Positions 21,119-31,952 of a stretch of DNA of 64,000 nucleotides are shown here, piece after piece; within the stretch, counting starts at the first letter, position 1; each line of letters opens with the position of its first letter. Source of the stretch: Bemisia tabaci. Lineage: Eukaryota; Arthropoda; Insecta; Hemiptera; Aleyrodidae. The stretch spans positions 24,327,477 to 24,391,476 of the forward strand of contig NC_092801.1 of the NCBI RefSeq assembly GCF_918797505.1. The letters are read 5' to 3'. The position numbers and the translations under genes are program-made. The notes below the pieces were generated by a model. The model did no database searches. It had not been told where the DNA came from and saw only the letters and a program-made list of their open reading frames with translations.

Positions 21119-21579
21119 AATGATCGATTATGCGGTTTCCATGTTACTTTTTCGCGCTTTTGATGTGCGCAGCGTGCGTTATACTTGTCCTTTAACTATA
21201 GAAATGTAATCGTAAGTCAAAAGTCATTCATGATTTAGTGTGTTCCCTGACTTTTCCAGGTTGGCCGAAATTTCCTGACTTTTTAAGACCTAGCGGCGCT
21301 GAATAGTGAATATTGCTTCGAAAACTCGAAAACAGACATACCTACCGTGAGTTCATGCAAATGATGACTCAGAATTAGAATCAACGTCGAAAGGAAGTGG
21401 CCGGTTATCACGTCGGGCCGTTCACGCCTTGTTTGCGCCGGTTTTTCACGGTTTATTTCACCGGCTGGATGTTCAACATCGCTCACTTTTTCACAAATGA
21501 CGCAACTACTCGCGCGGGCCCGGGCGGTTTCGGTGGCACAGTCAAACTCGACCAATTAACTTTCATTTACATTTTATTG
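21119..21579. other. Unannotated stretch
   Basis: Includes a short CCCTGACTTTTCCAGG fragment typical of family R near 21240. No gene. Confidence 0.4.
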
Positions 21580-21809
21580 CACTGGAAAAAAAAAAAACAT
21601 ATTGGATCTAGAGTCCAGGCTCTTAAAAACATCGACAAGAAAAAATACTCTTGATTCAATCAGATTTAAGCTCAAATCAAGAGCCAAGCCTCTTAACTTG
21701 AGCGGATTTCCTTTTGATTTAAGCTTAAATCTGATTGAATCAAGAGTCCTTTTTCTTGTCAATGTTTTCAAGAGTCTGGACTCTAGATACAACGTGTTTT
21801 TTTCCAGTG
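21580..21809. mobile_element. Family A MITE (A8)
   Basis: CACTGG...CCAGTG with TG on both sides (2-bp TSD). Confidence 0.9.
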
Positions 21810-22067
21810 TGGTGTAGAAGGAATCAATTTTTGGAGCCGATGGACCGACATGTCTGTCCATCTTCCTCTATGGATGCACGGCCGCTTTTATGTGGACAGT
21901 ATGACAGATCGAGCCGAAATATTTGTTCCCGCATTCTGATATTACATCAAAATGTCTTAAAGCACCTCTGATTTCTATGACGTAATGAACGTAAATGACC
22001 AGAGACAAGAGACCCTCCGCTAGTCTCTTCGCGACAGATGAAAACTTTTACTTTCGGGGATTCAACA

Positions 22068-22082
22068 ATTCCTTATGGACAA
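22068..22082 (+). repeat. 15-bp direct repeat left of J2
   Basis: ATTCCTTATGGACAA, repeated exactly at 22630-22644. Confidence 0.85.
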
Positions 22083-22629
22083 TTGACCACTGGAAAAGGT
22101 ACGAATTTCAACATTCTGACACATGTTTCTTAACCAAAATTTCACGTAAAACACGATACGCACAACAAAAATTACCGAAATCAACTCCTTTCGAAGATAT
22201 TTAATGATTCTTGGTGCGTGAATTGAAACCACCCGCTCATGAAAACTCAATGCTCTACGTGATTCACATCGCGCACTAAACATTATCATGACAGTCTCTG
22301 CGATATAAAAATCTGGCAACCTCAATCTTGACGCTTTGGCTCAGCTATTACAAATAGCTTAGTTGGAACAACACATGGTGGAAAATGAACATTGCTCGAT
22401 TGAAAAGCTTGCTGAAACCGCTATAGTGCGCGATTTGACTCACGTAGAGCTTTGAGTTTCTTGTGAGCGGGCAGTTCAAATTCCTCGTAACCAATGTGAG
22501 ATAAAAACGTTAATATCTTCGTTAGGAGTTGGTTCCAGTAATATTCGTTGCGTGAATCGTGTGCTGCGTGACATTCTGGTTAAGAAACATGCATCAGATT
22601 GCTTAAATTCGTACCTTGTCTAGTGGCCC
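22083..22629. mobile_element. Family J foldback (J2), 547 bp
   Basis: Ends contain AAGGTACGAATTTCAACATT and an inverted relative. The arms are loosely complementary throughout. Exact 15-bp direct repeats flank it, unusually long for a TSD. Confidence 0.8.
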
Positions 22630-22644
22630 ATTCCTTATGGACAA
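22630..22644 (+). repeat. 15-bp direct repeat right of J2
   Basis: Exact second copy of ATTCCTTATGGACAA, directly followed by the next foldback. Confidence 0.85.
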
Positions 22645-23271
22645 TGGGCCTGTTGCATGCAAGAGGTACAGCCGTGCAAATAGACTTTTTAGAGGTTAAA
22701 TGACACGAAAATTACGATGGTCACATTAAAAAAGTCTGAAATACACTCCTTACTGCGCAATTTGTGTTGTTAGGAACGCGCTTTTTCAAATTTCCCGCGT
22801 CTGGGGGCAGTTTTCTAACGGAAACAATTAACGGCAACTCGCGGCTATTTCCGGTCAACTAAAACTGACAACATAACCTAAAATCGGAGCTCGTGATATC
22901 GTGAAATGAAATGTAGAAGGATTGCGTTGGACATTTAAAAGTTGATCGATTTGGTTACCGCATAAAGCGTATATGGACCACTGTAGGAGATCACGTTGGG
23001 TTTGTAAACAAACTGAAGGAAAAAATAACAATAATAACAACGACGACTCGGCATCTTCCGGAAATCACCGAGCCCGCCGTTTGCTCGTTTCCGGTGATTA
23101 GAAAACTGCCCCCAGACGCGGGAAATTTGAAAAAGCGCGTTCCTAACAACGCAAATTGCGCAGTAAGGAGTGTATTTCAGACTTTTTTAATGTGACCATC
23201 GTAATTTTCGTGTCATTTAACCTCTAAAAAGTCTATTCGCGCGGCTGTATCTCTTGCATGCAACAGGCCCA
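22645..23271. mobile_element. Foldback with ~180-bp arms and a unique core
   Basis: Left arm 22645-22825 (TGGGCCTGTTGCATGCAAGA inward) is closely inverted at about 23092-23271. The 270-bp core is not palindromic. On the minus strand the core has a pyrimidine-rich tract ending in CAG followed by a frame reading FVYKPNVISYSGPYTLYAVT, and a second overlapping frame. The core looks like acquired sequence, similar in layout to gene-capturing elements. No known protein was recognised. Confidence 0.75.
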
Positions 23272-23652
23272 TTATAAGGGAGCAACAGTCATCACTTTTT
23301 ATTATAAGCGAATTTTAACTTACCAATTTTTGAGTTCATGTTCATGACGAAATGGCTATTATCTACGTAAGTATATTCCGTTCAGTTACGTACCTGTAAA
23401 CAGAGGAAAAAAATAAAATAATTAACTGGTAATAGAAATCATGATCAATATTTATGGAACAAAATTAAATTTAGTAAGTAGGCTTTAGTTCCTGCGAGGG
23501 GAGAGCCAAGGTGGGCTTCGGCCATGCTCGGAAAGTTTCAGTTTCATGCGGTGTTTTAAAGTTGGGTAAAGCGACTTTGTGCGCTTTTGATCCTGCTTGC
23601 TTCAAGTTCACCTGCTATTTTACGTAGCAGTTGGAAACAGAAAAGGCAGATC
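23272..23652. other. Unannotated stretch
   Basis: AT-rich with no recognised repeat or gene. Confidence 0.4.
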
Positions 23653-23929
23653 CTGGGAGCTGATTGTTGATATTGATAGACAAAACTGTAGACAAAGATG
23701 ATAAAAAGTGTATGAAAGGATCCTATTGGTGGAAGCGGGTGGTTGCAATTGACAAAGGAGCCAGGTAATAGACTAACAAACAGCAGCTGAATAGAAAATC
23801 TATAGTTAGTCTATCATTTACCCCCTTCGTCTATAAGAACCACCCATTTCAACCAAAAGGATCGCAAAAAACTCCCTATGTCTTCTTTGTCTATAACTTT
23901 GTCTATCAGTTTCAACACTCAGCCCACAG
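23653..23929. mobile_element. Family G MITE (G1)
   Basis: Inverted ends containing GATTGTTGATATTGATAGAC and GTCTATCAGTTTCAACACTC, plus internal GAACCACCCATTTCAACC pairing with GGAAGCGGGTGGTTGC. Confidence 0.8.
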
Positions 23930-23995
23930 GAGGTTGGTGACCCTGGCTTTCCTCTATTTAAACCTGGTTGAAGAATCGATTCTTGCAGGAGCACT

Positions 23996-24551
23996 TGCGG
24001 GGTGATTGTTGAAATTGATAGACAAAGCTATAGACATAGAAGACGATAGGGATATGGAGGGATCCTATTGGTGGAAGCGGGTGGTTGCAATGGACAAAGG
24101 AGGTAGGCAACAGACTTTTTAACGGCAACCCACGGAGACCCGATAGTTATTTGGATTGCATTTTGCAAAAAGGAACTAGAAGCATTGCAATGGTGCTAAG
24201 ATTGTGCAACTTCATCCTTTGTAATAAAATTACTGCAACCATGAAAACGTATGAAATTTACATGATAATTTTTGTCTTAAATTTACAGTTTTTAGCGAGT
24301 AAAATAGAAACTTTTAATGGATAATCAGGTTTCTCTTCCAAGACAAAAGGAGTCGCACAATTTTGGCAACACTGGAATGCTCCAGGTTCCTTCTTGCGAA
24401 TGCAATCCAGTTCATCGTTCTTAATTTTAGTCTATAAGAACCACCTGTTTCAACCACTAGGATCGCCCCATACTTCCTATGTCTTCTTTATGTATATCGT
24501 TTTGTCTATTGCTTTGCCTGTCGCTTTGTCTATGAATTTCAACAAGCAGAC
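23996..24551. mobile_element. Family G MITE (G2), split by L1
   Basis: Ends contain TTGCGGGGTGATTGTTGAAA and an inverted relative near 24536; L1 lies in the middle. The two G halves rejoin to a normal 290-bp copy. Confidence 0.75.
24152..24409. mobile_element. Family L MITE (L1) inside G2
   Basis: TGGATTGCATTTTGCAAAAA...TGCAATCCA, 258 bp; the two halves are weakly complementary. The 79-codon frame on its left is repeat-derived. Confidence 0.8.
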
Positions 24552-24610
24552 AGCTGACCCTTTCGAGAATCGATTCATTTCCATAGGGTTAAATAGAGAG
24601 AAAACAATGT

Positions 24611-25430
24611 TGCCAGTTTGCTAGAACAACTAATGGCGCTAAAATTCACCATGGCCATCAATCAACCACTCCAAGATGAACTCGAGCGATAGTGAGAAAT
24701 GTCCGAGGCGAGAATCAGACGTTGATCCCCGATGCAGGCGATTCCCAGAAGTGCATTTGCCATCAATTTGTCCGCTCGCTGATAACACCACCAAGACGAA
24801 TCGGTGGATGTCCGTCTCTCGCGGCTGTAAAAAAGTGACCGTTACGATATTGGTCTCCGGGCTTAATGAAGCAGGTTTCAGGAATTTTAAGATCAATTAG
24901 AACCTATAAACCGAACAAACCGAGGCATTCTAGATCGGAGATTATTGGCCGAGGTCGATCGCAGTGAAATGTAATCGGAGGACGAGGAAAGGGAAGACGA
25001 CCGACGGTGAAGGGAGAAGCGGGATGAAGATGAAGAGTAGAAAAAAGAACTACTTGATCCCGGGCTGTATCAGTTTTCAGAGTGGTCGTTGTGCGGTGTC
25101 GTCACCGAGTCTGCGCGACTCGCTTTTCTACTACGGTTGCATTGTTGTCTCGTCCGATTCCTAATCATAGAATTTTTTTAAAACACGTGTAGAATACTTT
25201 TTTATAATGGCGTCTACATTTCTGGACCATGTTCATTTATTTAATTTAGAGTTGGTGCATAAACACCCTTTGAGGGATCGCAAATGAATCAGATAGGTGC
25301 AGATCGTACAAATTATTTAAATTAGGCAATGTCAGAACAAAATAAGAAAATGCAAGAGCAAAATAAGAAAATGACTAAGAAGCGATGGATAAAGGCTAAA
25401 GGTTTGAGAGGTCGTCAACATGGTAGAATG
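24611..25430. other. Low-copy sequence, possible promoter-like patch
   Basis: Frames at 24676-24900 and 24964-25164 (+) lack recognisable domains. A purine-rich segment near 24960-25050 is followed by TATCAGTTTTC, which fits an arthropod initiator (TCAGT). Weak evidence only. Confidence 0.25.
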
Positions 25431-25846
25431 CACTGAAAAAAAATTCTCGGCGTTTTTACCAAGGTCCGTTGGTACCTTTACCATCCCACTTTTTTTTACC
25501 AATTATTGGTAATTTTACCAAGACAGACTAGTAAGCTTACCTAAAAACCGGTATTTTTACTAGTTTTTTCAGGTAAAAATACCACTTTTGTTAGTAATCA
25601 ATTCCCGGTAACTTTGCCATTTAATCTCGGCAATTCTACCGAAGTCGATAAAAAATATTGGCGTTTTTACCAAGGTCCAGTAAAATTACCGAGAAAGTTC
25701 AATAATTTTACCGAGATGTCTCGGTAAAATTACCAATTCCATAAACAGTAATTTTACCGAGAGAAAACTGGGATCAAATAGAACCTTGAATTATTGGTGA
25801 TTTTACCCTTTTCTTAGTAAATACACCGAGATTTTTTTTTCCAGTG
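25431..25846. mobile_element. Family B MITE (B1), CACTGAAAA termini
   Basis: 416-bp element made of GGTAATTTTACC-like phrases in both orientations. Ends CACTGAAAAAAAATTCTCGG and TTTTTTTTCCAGTG; TG on both sides (2-bp TSD). Confidence 0.9.
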
Positions 25847-26632
25847 TGCATTCTCCAAGACATAAGCCCTAAGTTTGAGAAAGATGAGTTCGAGATGAGA
25901 AAGATAAGTTCATTCCCTGATTTTCAGGTGCTCATTTTTTGATGAGAAACCAAAGTCTTCTCCCACTCCCCCGGTAGTTTCTTGGGAAAATTATGGAACT
26001 ATTTTCATCTTTCAACCGATATTGCGCGCAAAAAAGTTAATGTTGCTCCTAAAAATTGTAGATGGTTGCTAAAAATTGGGCTTTCTTAAAAATCTGAGAG
26101 GACGGCAGGGGTTGCACTAGGACAGCGCGAAGTTGCATTTCAAAGCGGTAATTTTGAGCTCCGAGCATGACGGACGAGAATTTGAAGGATTTTTTCGAAT
26201 TGACATTTAGAAATTGTCAACTCCAAACCGCCACTAGTTTGACTTGACATTTAAGGCTCAAAATGTCCATATATAACACTCCTTAATGCTCTGGGATCGA
26301 TTAGGCAATTTTGAGTTTTTGGGAGCTCAGGGTTGCATTAATTCTTCTTCAAATTCTCCAACTTTTCCGGACTCCAAAATTTTCCAATTCCTTGACCTCC
26401 GATTATTTCCAATTTTGTTTTCTTAAAGAAGCCCTGGCTTTCGCTCAACTTAGGACAGAGATCAAATTATGGAAAAAGGCATTCAGTAGCTGGTTAAAAG
26501 ATGCTGAGCCTTAAAAATGACCAGAAAGGGTGAACAGCAGTGAGATCAGTGATATGTTACAGGAATTAGTAGATAAGTCAGGAATTCCCTGACTCTCCCT
26601 GATTTTCCCGGTTTTCCAGACCGGCGGCAATA
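25847..26632. other. Low-copy sequence with a family R fragment
   Basis: 26570-26632 contains TTCCCTGACTCTCCCTGATT and GGTTTTCCAGACCG, typical of family R. No gene seen. Confidence 0.4.
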
Positions 26633-26909
26633 CTGCGGGCTGATTGTTGAAATTGATAGACAAAGCGATAGACAAAGAAGGCCTAGGGAGTATGGAGCGA
26701 TCCTATTGGTTGAGATGGGTGGTTCTAATAGACTATGGAGGTAAATGATAGATTACCTATAGGGTCTCTCGTTGGCTTCCGTCAGTTAGTCTAGTACCTG
26801 CCTCCTTCGTCAATCGCAACCACCCGCTTCCATCAATGGGATCCCTCCATACCCCTTTTGTCATCTTTGTCTATAGCTTTATCTAACAATTTCAACTATC
26901 ATCGCGCAG
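26633..26909. mobile_element. Family G MITE (G3)
   Basis: CTGCGGGCTGATTGTTGAAA at the left and an inverted relative ending CGCGCAG at the right. Confidence 0.82.
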
Positions 26910-26928
26910 TTACCGCGTCCCTTTCACT

Positions 26929-27555
26929 GTGAGCGATCACACAAAGATATCCGAAACGGCAACAAGGTGGCTAAAGGTGGGAGCTCAGTTAGATCATCGC
27001 TCGGGTTTTCTAACCTATGAAATAATTATAGCCCTTCGGGAGCCCCTGATTGGCCAGAGGAAACTGGTTCGTGTGTCTTCGCTCTTGAGACGTCTACAAT
27101 TAATGAAATTCCTCAGCTCGAAAATCCGAGATGAGAGCGTCGTATGCATCACATTATTCCTCGAATTACGAGTTACGAGCCCAGGAGAACTTTCACCCAT
27201 TGTTCCTCCTTTCTTTCCAAGCCGCCAGAACGTCATTCTCGACTTTGAAAAGTTAAAACGGCTTAAGGTAAATCCTCCGCTTTGGCGCAGCGTATTTAGG
27301 GTACGATCGGTATATTTTAAATGGGCCTGTCGCATAGTTTTTTTTATTGCTCGTTTCGAAAGAAATAAGGATCCTGATATCACAGGAATTTTCCCGAATT
27401 TTTGGCCACCGGAAACCCAGCCAAAAATCAACTCGGAAACGCCCCAAAAATCGGATTTTCAAAACGGCCATACTTTTACGCGGGAACGGATCCGGTGCTT
27501 ACGTGACGTCACAGTATATGACGAACCTAGTCTTTTCATCGTTTGCAATGTGTAA
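26929..27555 (+). CDS. Unassigned 208-codon open frame (longest ATG-started frame)
   Basis: This is the longest ATG-to-stop frame in the window. I do not recognise the product: no signal peptide, zinc finger, catalytic motif or membrane helix stands out. It starts 20 bp after G3 and its stop lies at the decayed left end of A9. A 138-codon frame runs antisense through the middle on the minus strand, so base composition may explain both. The 3' half (CGAATTTTTGGCCACCGGAA) reads like a dispersed repeat rather than an exon. More likely not a gene. Confidence 0.12.
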   Translation: MSDHTKISETATRWLKVGAQLDHRSGFLTYEIIIALREPLIGQRKLVRVSSLLRRLQLMKFLSSKIRDESVVCITLFLELRVTSPGELSPIVPPFFPSRQNVILDFEKLKRLKVNPPLWRSVFRVRSVYFKWACRIVFFIARFERNKDPDITGIFPNFWPPETQPKINSETPQKSDFQNGHTFTRERIRCLRDVTVYDEPSLFIVCNV

Positions 27556-27777
27556 AAAAAGTCGCCTGGATCTACAGTCCAGACTCTTAAGACCTTGACA
27601 AGAAAAAATATACTATTGATTCAATCGCACTTTTTGCTTGAATCAAAAGGAAATCTGCCGAAATCAAGATACTTGGCTCTTCGATTTCAGAACATATCGG
27701 ATTGAATTAAGAGTATTCTTTCTTGTCAATGTTAGTATGAGTCTGGACTCTAGATCCAAACAACTTTTTTTCCAGTG
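27550..27777. mobile_element. Family A MITE, variant arms (A9)
   Basis: Arms contain GTCGCCTGGATCTACAGTCC in place of the usual CACATTGG block. Left tip decayed, right tip CCAGTG. Same variant as A11. Confidence 0.8.
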
Positions 27778-27814
27778 TTGAAAAAGCTTCTCTCTCATTT
27801 CCTTCTAAATTGTA

Positions 27815-28483
27815 TCAGTGAGTTCGAAAAGACACCAACGCGGAAAAAAAAATTGTTCAGGAAACACCTAAAACTGCGCAGCGGGCGAAGAAGTTAGTTT
27901 AAGAAAAATATTTTTGGTGCCAATAAGGAAAAGTACTTAAAGACTATGTAAAGCACCAAGTTGAAATCGATACACCATGTTTGATGACAGAGAATTAAGC
28001 GTTTGAAAATTTCCGAGTTGGTGTGTTCTCGTTCTCACCGACTTTCAGATACTAATTTTTCATAGTCTGCCCAGAAAAATTTATATTTTTCAACCTGAAT
28101 AACGCTTGAATATTTATATAACTTGTTGGCACAGGGTTTACTGAACCGAAAAAAGAAAACCGCATGCAAGATCGAATGGTCACCCGTTTCCCTTGAAATG
28201 GCCAAAAATTGGTATTTCCAATGAAATACTTCGATTTTTCCCTTTTCCCATCACTGTTTCGAGCACTTCCGATTGCAATTTTCAAATTTCCTTTTGCGTG
28301 CAGATGCTTCTATCCACAAGTGTTACTAAACCGTAAAAAATTGAAAATCGAAAGAAACCCGATTGCAATTTTTAAATTTCCTTTTGCATGCAGATGCTTC
28401 TATCTATAAGTGTTACTAGACCGTAAAAAAGCGAAAATCGAAGAAGACTCGAGTTGGTGTGTTTTCAAACTCACTGATTCAAT
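27815..28483. mobile_element. Family U inverted-repeat element (U1)
   Basis: Ends TCAGTGAGTTCGAAAA and an inverted relative, both followed inward by CACACCAACTCG-type blocks, with a third such block near the middle. Contains an internal tandem duplication of about 90 bp (about 28262-28350 and 28355-28430) absent from U3 and U4. Confidence 0.8.
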
Positions 28484-28824
28484 TAAAGCTTAGTCATCGT
28501 GGATGGAATCGCTTTATTTCACGTTGATCCGGGACACACTCAACACACTCAAACGCACTTCGATTGAATAAAAATCCTACCCCCACACACCCAGACACAA
28601 ATCCATAAACACTTCTGAAATCCTTTAATATTCATCGAGATCCCGTGTGATCCCCGAACAATTATCATCCCAGCAATCGTCTGGATACTCGAGATTCGAT
28701 TACGTTATCTGTGAGTTACGACGCTTTACTTATTGGCTCCCGTCTGATCAGCTAGGGCCGAGCTCGATGTCAAAACATCGCAAGTCCCCTTACTCATGAG
28801 CTCCGACGCGTCAACACTCCCACA
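28484..28824. other. Unannotated stretch
   Basis: No recognised content. Confidence 0.4.
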
Positions 28825-28987
28825 CTGCCGTGCTGAGGAAAAACGCCGTATGAGCCTTCAGGCGTTGCCAAATTCCCTTCGACAGATCACTAATTTTCGA
28901 GAAAATTTGTGAATAATTTTCTTCCATTTTCTCGGATAATTTTCTTTTTAATTTGATCTGAAAAGTCTTAAGATTTCAAGGAAAAAC

Positions 28988-29246
28988 TGATTGCATTTTG
29001 CAAAAAGGAACCAGGAGCATATTACAATATTGCTACGATTGTGCAGCTTCTTTTGTCTAGGAAGGAAAACCTGATTATTTTTAAACAGTTTCTATTTTAC
29101 CCTCTAAAATTGTAAATTTAGGACGAAAATTCCCATGTAAATTTCATAATTTTTCAGGATATCAAAAGCTATATTGAAATGAGTAAAGTGACACAATCTT
29201 AGAAACATTGCAATGATCCTGGTTCTATTTCGCAATATGCGATCCA
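28988..29246. mobile_element. Family L MITE (L2) inside F6
   Basis: TGATTGCATTTTGCAAAAAG...GCGATCCA. In inverted orientation relative to L1, though the element is nearly symmetrical. Confidence 0.8.
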
Positions 29247-29252
29247 AATATG

Positions 29253-29644
29253 CACTGAAAAAAAATTATCGGCGCTTTTACCAAGGTCCGTTGGTACCTT
29301 TACCAACTCACTTTTTTTTTACCAATTATTGGTAATTTTACCAAGACAGACTGGTAAGCTTACCTAAAAATCGGTATTTTTACTGTTTTTTCAGGTAAGA
29401 ATACCACTTTTATTGGTAATCAATTCCCGGTAACTTTGCCATTTTATCTCGGGAACTCTACCACAGTCGAAAAAAAATATTGGCATTTTTACCTAGGTCC
29501 AGTAAAATTATCGAGATTTCTCGGTAAAATTACCGATTCCATAAATGGTAATTTTACCAAGAAAAAACTGGGATCAAATTGAACTCTGAATTCTTGGTAA
29601 TTTTACCCTTCTCTTAGTAAATACACCGATATTTTTTTTCAGTG
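29253..29644. mobile_element. Family B MITE (B2) inside F6
   Basis: CACTGAAAAAAAATTATCGG...TTTTTTTTCAGTG with TG on both sides. About 90% alike to B1, with a short internal deletion. Confidence 0.9.
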
Positions 29645-29733
29645 TGGATAATTTTCCTCAATAATAAACATTTTGTTGGAGAAAATTTGGCAACTTTCGA
29701 ATGTTCATACGGCGTTTTTCCTTAGCACGGCAG

Positions 29734-30269
29734 CATAGACACCACGGCTCATCAGAAAAACGGGTTAAAATCCCGACCGTTTGAGTAGGACAGCGTCTCA
29801 ATACGGCGCCCATGCCGGGGTTTTGTCCACGTCCATATCTCCGTCCTCTGCGAGGCGATCCTCCCCTTGTTCTCAGGCACTTAGCCGCGGCGACAGTGGC
29901 ATCTCTTAAATCTCAATCAAGCGTGGTCCTAGTAGTAGCTCCTGTACTCTTCTGTAACGAGCAGGTTTCCTCTCGACCCGCGGGACGAAGAGGGGAGGGA
30001 GGGGTGCGCGCTGATGACCCCATACTTAAGTTCACAGCTAGAGCAAGGTCCTAATGTGTGTTGCCGGCTCGAAGAGGTATTTCTACGATGAGATGGGTTT
30101 ATTACACTCCTGCAGCCTGATTTTTGAAATTTTTTGTTGAACTTATAGGATGTTATACGCAATGTTCGACATGGCTGAAGTTTCCGCGCGCAAATCGTGG
30201 GGAAACATTTCTTGCGATTCTACTCATAAAGCGTCTATTTATTTGGCTGTGTTCCTTGAGTGCAACAGA
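29734..30269. other. Unannotated stretch, locally GC-rich
   Basis: 29800-30010 is relatively GC-rich with open frames on both strands. No motif recognised. Confidence 0.35.
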
Positions 30270-30411
30270 CCCTTTTCACTTCGCATTCAGAGCACTCGCA
30301 TTCACTGACAGTTCTTCACTCCGGAGTGAGGTATACATTGAATTCCGCTTCGAGATTTTCAGGAGTGAAATACGCTATTTGGGATGAAATACACTCCGGT
30401 TTCCACTTGGG
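30270..30411 (+). repeat. K direct repeat, left copy (intact)
   Basis: Contains CACTCCGGAGTG and TGAATTCCGCTTCGAGATTT; serves as an empty site for H2 in the right copy. Confidence 0.8.
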
Positions 30412-30780
30412 ACATTTCTATGTGCCGCTCTCTGATTGGTTCATCTGCAGTTTTAGGCTATCATTGAGCTCCAAAGTTGGCCCAATGTAAACAAACCCGA
30501 CTCAGAGGAACACGTATCATCGGCTGAGAAATGAATGATGATCACACTCAAAGATTCATTTTCGGCAAAAGTACCCATCAAAGTTCGATCCAAACTCAAT
30601 TCAGAAGTTGGGAGAAAAAAAATTCTTTCACATCCAAAATCACGTCTCCAACTTTGTGGAACTTAGTCGCCATCTTGTTTGTTTACATTGGGCCCAACAG
30701 GAGCGGAAGGGCTGGGGTCTGTTTGCATTGGGCCAATTTTGGGGCTCCATGATAGCCGACCAATCAGAGAGCAGCACACT
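30412..30780. repeat. K central inverted repeat
   Basis: Arms 30412-30497 and 30677-30779 are complementary (CTCTGATTGGT, GGCTATCATTGAGCTCC, CCCAATGTAAACAAAC and their inverses). Each arm carries an AATGTAAACAAAC site; the right arm also carries CGCCATCTTG. Confidence 0.75.
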
Positions 30781-30840
30781 TTTTCTGTAGTAAAATAATT
30801 CAGATGGCATAATACTCTCCCGTATATAGGTACTCTATAA

Positions 30841-31496
30841 CCCATTTCACTTCGCATTCATAGCATTCGGATTTATTGAAAGTTCTTCACTCCGGAGTGA
30901 GATATACATTGAACGGAGATGCTGCATGTGTGAGGAATTTGCGATTTGACTGTTGATTCTTACGTAAAAGTTCGCGAGAAACACGATGGTGCTACTTGTT
31001 TTATCTGAAATCATCTTCAAAGCTCAAAAACAGCTCTCAAGTTGAGGCCAAAATGGAGGGGATATCCCACGCTATCCTGAGAGTCCACCTCTACATCAAG
31101 ACAAACTCTCCATGCAAAGATAGGGAGCAAATACATTGACAGGGTTGCCGAGTTGTCAGTTTTGGAGTCCTCAAATAAAGTGGCAGCCCTGTCAATTTAA
31201 TTGCTTTAATTTAATCTTTGCATGGAGAGTTTGTCTTGATGTAGAGGTGGACTCTCAGGATAGCGTGGGATATCCCCTCCATTTTGGCCTCATCATGAGA
31301 GCTTTTTTTAAGCTTGGGAGTTGATTTCAGAGAAAACCAGTGGCACCATCGTGTTTCTCGCGAACTTTCACACTAAAATCAACAGTCAAATCGCAAATTC
31401 CTCACACATGCAACATCATCATTCCACTCCGAGATTTTCAAGAGTGAAACACGCTTTTTAGGATGACATACACTCCGGATTTCACTCGGACATTTT
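30841..31496 (+). repeat. K direct repeat, right copy, interrupted by H2
   Basis: 30841-30914 and 31421-31496 together match the left copy over about 140 bp. Confidence 0.8.
30915..31420. mobile_element. Family H long foldback (H2)
   Basis: 506-bp near-palindrome, GGAGATGCTGCATGTGTGAG to CACATGCAACATCATC. Insertion point is fixed by comparison with the intact K copy. Confidence 0.9.
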
Positions 31497-31651
31497 CACC
31501 GGCGTGGCAGCACCGCGCCCGGAAATGGTCGATTCTCCGGAGTGCTACCGTGTTTGTCTGTTTTTGTCGGTTGCTTTATAGAATGAACCTACCTGTCGCC
31601 CTCGCCCGGATTTGTTGATTTATTCCGAGGCGTTAGACCTTAAACGGAATA

Positions 31652-31729
31652 TGGACGTATTTATGCTAAAAGGAACTATATCACACGCAATCCCTATGCA
31701 CTTAGTTCCTTTTAGTTTAAATACGTCCA
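31652..31729. mobile_element. Family N MITE (N2), short
   Basis: TGGACGTATTTATGC...AAATACGTCCA, 78 bp, TA on both sides. Confidence 0.75.
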
Positions 31730-31952
31730 TATGAACTAGGCGGACACGAGACCAACAACTTTGATCTCCAGCGAGTAGGCAATGCTCAGCGCCCGACGAG
31801 CTACCAGAAAGTCATTTTTCGTAATAACAAGAAAGTTTACGAGTTACAGGAGAATCGTTCCCGGGTTCGCTGAGTTTCGAAGGAGATAGGAAAGGCTTGA
31901 AAAACGACCGAAATGGTTTTCATCGTCCGTCGAGATGCGCCTGAATGAGGGG
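31730..31952. other. Unannotated spacer
   Basis: No recognised content. Confidence 0.4.

Larger units (their letters stand above)
23945..24610. mobile_element. Possible old E element split by G2
   Basis: Left piece (TATTTAAACCTGGTTGAAGA then ATCGATT) at 23952-23994 and right piece (AGAATCGATTCATTTCCATA then GGGTTAAAT) at 24555-24598 match the two halves of family E. The terminal CAGTGGCG parts are not clear. Confidence 0.4.
28825..29733. mobile_element. Family F MITE (F6), split by L2 and B2
   Basis: CTGCCGTGCTGAGG at the left and AGCACGGCAG at the right; flanks CACA/CATA. L2 and B2 sit side by side in its centre; removing both gives a normal F copy. Confidence 0.85.

Noticed and set aside
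26929..27555. Longest ATG-started frame as a confident gene
   Set aside because: Listed only at low confidence: a long antisense frame overlaps it, the stop lies in a transposon, and no domain is visible.
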